DNA from: Pseudomonadota bacterium
GTDB taxonomy: Bacteria; SZUA-182; DTGQ01
Assembly (NCBI GenBank): GCA_030605265.1
Contig: JAUWIR010000114.1
Coordinates: 1 to 9,908 of the forward strand
Length of the DNA: 9,908 nucleotides
Direction: 5' to 3'
Shown here one piece after another: positions 7,141-9,908 of the stretch. The position numbers and the translations under genes were made by a program. The notes beneath the pieces are model-generated. The model was not told the origin of the DNA. It saw only the letters and a list, made by a program, of their open reading frames with translations, and ran no database searches. Numbering within the stretch: the first letter of the stretch is position 1; every line of letters begins with the position of its first letter.

Positions 7141-7606
7141 ATGAAAAAGTGAAGACTTTATTGTTGTTATTTGACAGCATATACGCTGATCATTTCAGCG
7201 AATACATTGTAGAAGAAAAATTTAGTGATATATGGGGTATATTACTAAGCTGGCTAGTAAATGGTTAAAAAGGAAGAGAAAGAAAAAATTCTTCCTCTGG
7301 GGCCACTTGTTTGATCCTCACACCCCTTATAAACCTCCGGCTCCTTTTGATAAAGAATATAAAAATCCATATGATGGAGAAATTGCATACATAGATCAGT
7401 GTATAGGCAGTTTAGTTTCCCTTCTCACAGGAAAGAAAAAATGGGCTAAATTAAATTTTAATTGGGCCCCTTTGGAAGGTATAATTACCCCTGACGGCTA
7501 TAACGCCCTTATGATTACGAATGATATTAAAGCCAAGGCTGAAAATTATGGGATTGAAGTATGTTTCCATAATCTACTCTTTTTCTACTGTTTGCAAATT
7601 TTTTAG
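7141..7606 (+). pseudogene. sulfatase/alkaline-phosphatase-superfamily remnant, core deleted, with an unrelated tail
   Basis: An ATG at 7141 followed by five A's would read MKKVKTLLLLFDSIYADHFSEY if one A were restored, matching the metal-binding start of sulfatases (xDSxxADHxSxY). The next matching block, about 7234-7440, is ITKLASKWL, KKKFFLWGHLFDPHTPY and YDGEIAYIDQCIGSLVSLL, typical of the middle of the same family. The roughly 100-residue segment between them, which carries the formylglycine C/S-x-P-x-R signature, is gone. A missing base in the G run 7234-7237 explains the frame difference between the two blocks. After about 7445 the expected TSDHGE metal-binding region is absent and the frame runs through WAPLEGIITPDGYNALMI and similar sequence, which looks coding but which I cannot assign, ending at TAG 7604-7606. 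The enzyme cannot be active: catalytic and half the metal-binding residues are missing. The open frame that remains is 7232-7606. Confidence 0.72.
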
Positions 7607-7616
7607 GTCAGTCTAG

Positions 7617-7642
7617 AAAGGGAATGTAAGAACATCCCCTTT
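7617..7642. repeat. 11-bp hairpin with one mismatch after the sulfatase remnant
   Basis: AAAGGGAATGT (7617-7627) and ACATCCCCTTT (7632-7642) form an 11-bp stem with one A-C mismatch around the loop AAGA. It follows the remnant's stop by 10 nt. The downstream sequence is A-rich rather than T-rich, so it is a poor intrinsic terminator on the plus strand; it may be a leftover terminator or a small structural repeat. Confidence 0.4.
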
Positions 7643-7717
7643 TACAAAAAAATAAAATAATAATCAAGTATAAGGACGCTATTATTCATGGCATTATCCT
7701 TAATGGCTTCTTCCTGG

Positions 7718-7921
7718 AGTCCCGATGACACACAAGGGGGTCTGGTCACCTCAGGCGGAGGCAATGAGGAGAAAAGATTTGGCGCCTTCCGGTATGGCGG
7801 TGTATTAGGGACCCATGCTTACGGCAGAGTCTATAGGATGAGGCAGTTTCCGATGATGGCTATAAAACCGCCACTTTGACGAGGGGGACGCAAAGGCCAC
7901 TTTGAGTCCTCAGCACACGGT
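7718..7921 (+). pseudogene. TonB-dependent receptor fragment (plug/barrel junction), apparently inverted relative to its parent gene
   Basis: The frame opened at ATG 7688 becomes recognisable at about 7727: DTQGGLVTSGGGNEEKR, then FGAFRY and HAYGRVY. This matches almost word for word the segment after the plug in the intact-frame receptor at 8644-9453 (DTQGGIATSGLGNEEKRIGAFRY). A frameshift near 7831-7838 follows; the homology then continues as DEAVSDDGYKTA to about 7872, and beyond that no receptor sequence is seen. The fragment begins exactly where the minus-strand fragment at 7984-8403 stops (NAVNGVVN), so both probably come from one gene. It has no signal peptide, plug or barrel of its own and cannot function. 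The last 50 nt also contain a GGGGACGCAAAG block discussed under findings. Confidence 0.75.
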
Positions 7922-7983
7922 CCTCCCTGTAAGCGAAGCTTATCCATTAGTCGAGTAATTCATCTTTTTTGCTTTAGAGAGAG

Positions 7984-8403
7984 GATTAACAACCCCATTG
8001 ACCGCATTTGCGCCCCACAACCTTGCCCCCGGCCCTCTGATCACTTCAATCCGCTCGATATCCTTCAAAACCCAAAGAAAGGATATAGACAAACATATTA
8101 CTTTTTCTCAACTCCCGGAGGGTGAGCAATTTAAGACATTAAAAAAAAGTGGAAAACAATTTATCGATACCATAAAAATGGGTTTTTTTAATATAGAGAG
8201 GATCATCACTTGTTTCAGCTCATCAAGGCTGAGCGAGGTAAAATCGACCGCGTTTTCTGCCTGGTCTTGGTCGTTTGCGTGGCATGGATTAACCATGAGG
8301 CCGGACAGCATAAGATAAAAAGTAAATATGAAAATAAAAATAAAAACTGCCGGTATGCCCAATTCCAGTAGATATCTTTATGCTTATTTAAGGAAGTTTT
8401 CAT
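7984..8403 (-). pseudogene. TonB-dependent receptor N-terminal remnant (signal peptide plus a piece of plug)
   Basis: A start at 8403 (MKTSLNKHKDIYWNWAYRQF) has AGGA at 8411-8414 with 7 nt spacing. A frameshift in the AT-rich run near 8300-8345 leads into the signal-peptide core and VDFTSLSLDELKQV, the conserved mature start shared with the neighbouring receptor (IDFTSLSLEELKQV). Most of the plug is then missing. Homology resumes at about 8080 with a corrupted VYTPFFG-like stretch and then KDIERIEVIRGPGARLWGAN plus AVNGVVN (8065-7984), the end of the plug domain (PF07715). No barrel follows on this strand. The gene was probably a vitamin B12/siderophore-type outer-membrane receptor; the ligand is unknown. 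At least two internal deletions and one frameshift make it non-functional. Confidence 0.78.
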
Positions 8404-8643
8404 GGATTTTTCCTGCTCGTGGGGAATATTTCTTGCGTTGATTTTTTTGTTTTCTTTTTATAGATGATATAGTCTGGAATCCGATGATAATTATTATGTA
8501 TTTTTTTCTGTAAGTCTATTTATAAAGGAGCTATATATTCATTATAAGAATACAAACTCATCAAATCTGGGAGGCAAATATACAAGTGGTATAGATGCAA
8601 AGGTCAAAAATAGGATGAAAGTTATGAGAATGTCGCCATGAAT
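8404..8643. other. non-coding gap between the two receptor remnants
   Basis: This is 240 nt of AT-rich sequence with stops in all frames and no recognisable protein fragment. It may hold the promoter of the shattered receptor (minus strand), or eroded barrel sequence of the receptor at 8644-9453, whose 3' part would be expected here. Nothing specific can be supported. Confidence 0.4.
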
Positions 8644-9453
8644 TTAGTAGGCATTTGAAGAAGGAAGGGAGAGGGACCAATCAATGCGCCCGCCCCCTTT
8701 AATAAACTTCCACTTATTGTTGCCGGCATGACCTGAAGATAGGACAAAATCATCCCGTTCAGAATATTTTACAGAAAACCTTCCATAGGCATTAGGGGCA
8801 AATTTGCTCTCATATCTGAAAGCCCCTATTCTTTTTTCCTCATTACCTAAGCCGGATGTAGCAATTCCTCCTTGTGTGTCAACCGCATTTTTGGTAATAA
8901 TATTAATAACACCATTAACGGCATTTGCTCCCCACAAAGCTGCTCCCGGCCCCCTGATTACCTCAATGCGCTCAACATCCTCCAGGAGAATATCCTGTAC
9001 ATCCCAATAAACCCCTGAAAAAACTGGGGTATATATACTTCTTCCATCAATAAGAACAAGAAGTTTATTAGCATAACGATCATTGAACCCACGCGCACTT
9101 ACCGCCCAGTTGCTGGAATTAATCTGGGCAACCTGAAATCCGGGGACTCTCCTCAGAAGCTCGGGGAGGCATGTAGCCCCGGAGCGGCGAATATCTTCTT
9201 GAGTAATTACTGATATGGCAGAGGTTACCTCAGAGAGTTTTTCAGGTTTTCTTAGCACTGATACAATGGTAACCTGCTTTAACTCTTCCAGGCTGAGGGA
9301 AGTAAAATCGATCGATTGATCGTTAATTGGTTCTTTAGCTAGACAAGCTGTTGTTTTTATTTGATAAAATAAAAAAGCAACAGTTATAAAGAGGATTATA
9401 CGGATAACATGATTCCATTGGAAACATTGAGCATCATCAAAAAAGCATTTCAT
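8644..9453 (-). CDS. TonB-dependent receptor truncated after the plug domain
   Basis: The open frame gives 269 residues where the family usually has roughly 600-700. The start is supported by AAGGGGGA (minus strand, 9458-9465) 4 nt before the ATG. A membrane signal (VIRIILFITVAFLFY, residues 16-30) with likely cleavage after A39 exports it. IDFTSLSLEELKQV (48-61) is the family's N-terminal motif; the plug (about 68-190) includes SAISVITQEDIRRSG, WAVSARGFNDRYANKLLVLI, DGRSIYTPVFSGVYWD, RIEVIRGPGAALWGAN and NGVINIITK. The first barrel strands begin (DTQGGIATSG to GGGRIDW, about 258) and then the frame ends with an unrelated tail, SLSLPSSNAY. Full receptors import siderophores, cobalamin or similar ligands using TonB energy; without the 22-strand barrel this product cannot transport. 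It is either a truncated pseudogene or the plug-only relic of a paralogous pair with 7984-8403. Confidence 0.88.
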   Translation of the reverse strand: MKCFFDDAQCFQWNHVIRIILFITVAFLFYQIKTTACLAKEPINDQSIDFTSLSLEELKQVTIVSVLRKPEKLSEVTSAISVITQEDIRRSGATCLPELLRRVPGFQVAQINSSNWAVSARGFNDRYANKLLVLIDGRSIYTPVFSGVYWDVQDILLEDVERIEVIRGPGAALWGANAVNGVINIITKNAVDTQGGIATSGLGNEEKRIGAFRYESKFAPNAYGRFSVKYSERDDFVLSSGHAGNNKWKFIKGGGRIDWSLSLPSSNAY

Positions 9454-9908
9454 TTATTCCCCCTTGATTGTGGAGAGAAAAAGATTATTAGAGTTCTCTT
9501 TTTCCTAAATCGAAATTTAATGCATCAATAATTATGCCATAGGCAATCCATCGCTTCAATTGTTTGAAAACAACAATATCCTAGAGAAAAAAATTTTAAG
9601 GTAATATTGACTTAGCCCAAATGGGCGAGGGTGGTATTAATTTATCCCTTCTTTCTTTTCACCCTTAATTTATGGCTAAAAACTTCGTGTTTTTGCTAAA
9701 AGTTTAATGTTTGTAATAAGTTAATTTAGCTTTTAAGTGAGGCTTTTTCATGAAAGCACTCTTTATAAAATTATTCGTCAATTTAATTTTATAAAAACGG
9801 AAATCTTCTTCATAATTAAAACCCCACTATCCGCTTTGGCTGCTCTTAACAGAAAGCTTATCTCACCAAAAAATCGTAACAAAATCTTTAAGCAAGCAAA
9901 ACAATTCG
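9454..9908. other. AT-rich non-coding region upstream of the truncated receptor, with several inverted repeats
   Basis: No gene is recognised. Structures seen are: GCCCA/TGGGC around AA (9615-9626); AAAAAC (9678-9683) with GTTTTT (9689-9694) around TTCGT; AGTG-CTTT (9736-9746, AGG bulge) with AAAG-CACT (9753-9760); and a perfect 11-bp inverted repeat TTTATAAAATT (9762-9772) with AATTTTATAAA (9785-9795). They could be operators or leader structures for the receptor (minus strand) or chance in AT-rich DNA. No cobalamin riboswitch core or convincing Fur box was found. Confidence 0.4.
9762..9795. repeat. perfect 11-bp inverted repeat, 12-nt spacer
   Basis: TTTATAAAATT at 9762-9772 is the exact reverse complement of AATTTTATAAA at 9785-9795. 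Each arm contains the self-complementary TTTATAAA or near it. It lies about 310 nt upstream of the truncated receptor's start and directly beside another hairpin (9736-9760). A regulator site is possible but no family is recognised. Confidence 0.45.

Noticed and set aside
7617..7642. Strong intrinsic terminator for the sulfatase remnant
   Set aside because: The stem is good, but neither strand has a proper T tract immediately after it, so I list it only as a hairpin.
9488..9580. Thirty protein-like codons on the minus strand (WIAYGIIIDALNFDL) ending 34 nt before the receptor start
   Set aside because: A TAG lies immediately upstream, there is no standard start codon and no family match; it could be a relic of an upstream gene but cannot be supported.
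1..9908. Insertion sequence, integrase, toxin-antitoxin, CRISPR array or defence island to explain the rearrangements
   Set aside because: No transposase or recombinase residues, long terminal inverted repeats, target-site duplications or regular spacer arrays were seen on either strand.

Overview
The window reads as AT-rich chromosomal DNA from a Gram-negative bacterium: there are TonB-dependent receptor plug domains, an exported gingipain-type peptidase with a signal peptide, and good Shine-Dalgarno sites. The families (AhpD-like CMD protein with UGA at its redox cysteine, CO-dehydrogenase-type [4Fe-4S] domain, C25 peptidase, sulfatase, 'FTSLSLEELKQV' TonB receptors) suggest an anaerobic or microaerophilic lineage such as Desulfobacterota-like or anammox-planctomycete-like bacteria. 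That placement is inference; no taxonomic marker is present.

Layout. 1-200 is leader sequence. 201-2144 (+) is a tight four-gene run: an AhpD/carboxymuconolactone-decarboxylase-like protein (in-frame UGA at the first Cys of the CxxC plus a 1-nt frameshift), an intact small [4Fe-4S] protein, a SAM methyltransferase with a 1-nt frameshift, and a DUF1330 remnant into which the methyltransferase runs because the DNA between them is missing. 2445-3953 (+) is an intact monofunctional haem catalase. 4050-6887 (-) is an intact 945-aa secreted C25 cysteine peptidase converging on it. 6888-8643 is mostly gene debris: a sulfatase with its catalytic core deleted, then one TonB receptor gene shattered by deletions and an apparent small inversion. 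8644-9453 (-) is a second, related TonB receptor whose reading frame is open but ends just after the plug. 9454-9908 is non-coding, with several inverted repeats.

How it fits together. The left half looks like a redox/peroxide-defence neighbourhood (AhpD-like protein, Fe-S protein, catalase); the right half is an envelope/secretion neighbourhood in decay. Three of the best-defined frameshifts lie in short G runs, so sequencing or assembly error must be separated from real pseudogenization; catalase and peptidase, together about 4.3 kb, carry no frameshift, which argues against uniformly poor sequence. The most interesting single item is the UGA in the CMD gene, which may encode selenocysteine. 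No wholly new defence or mobile system is visible: I see no transposase, integrase, CRISPR array, tRNA or rRNA.
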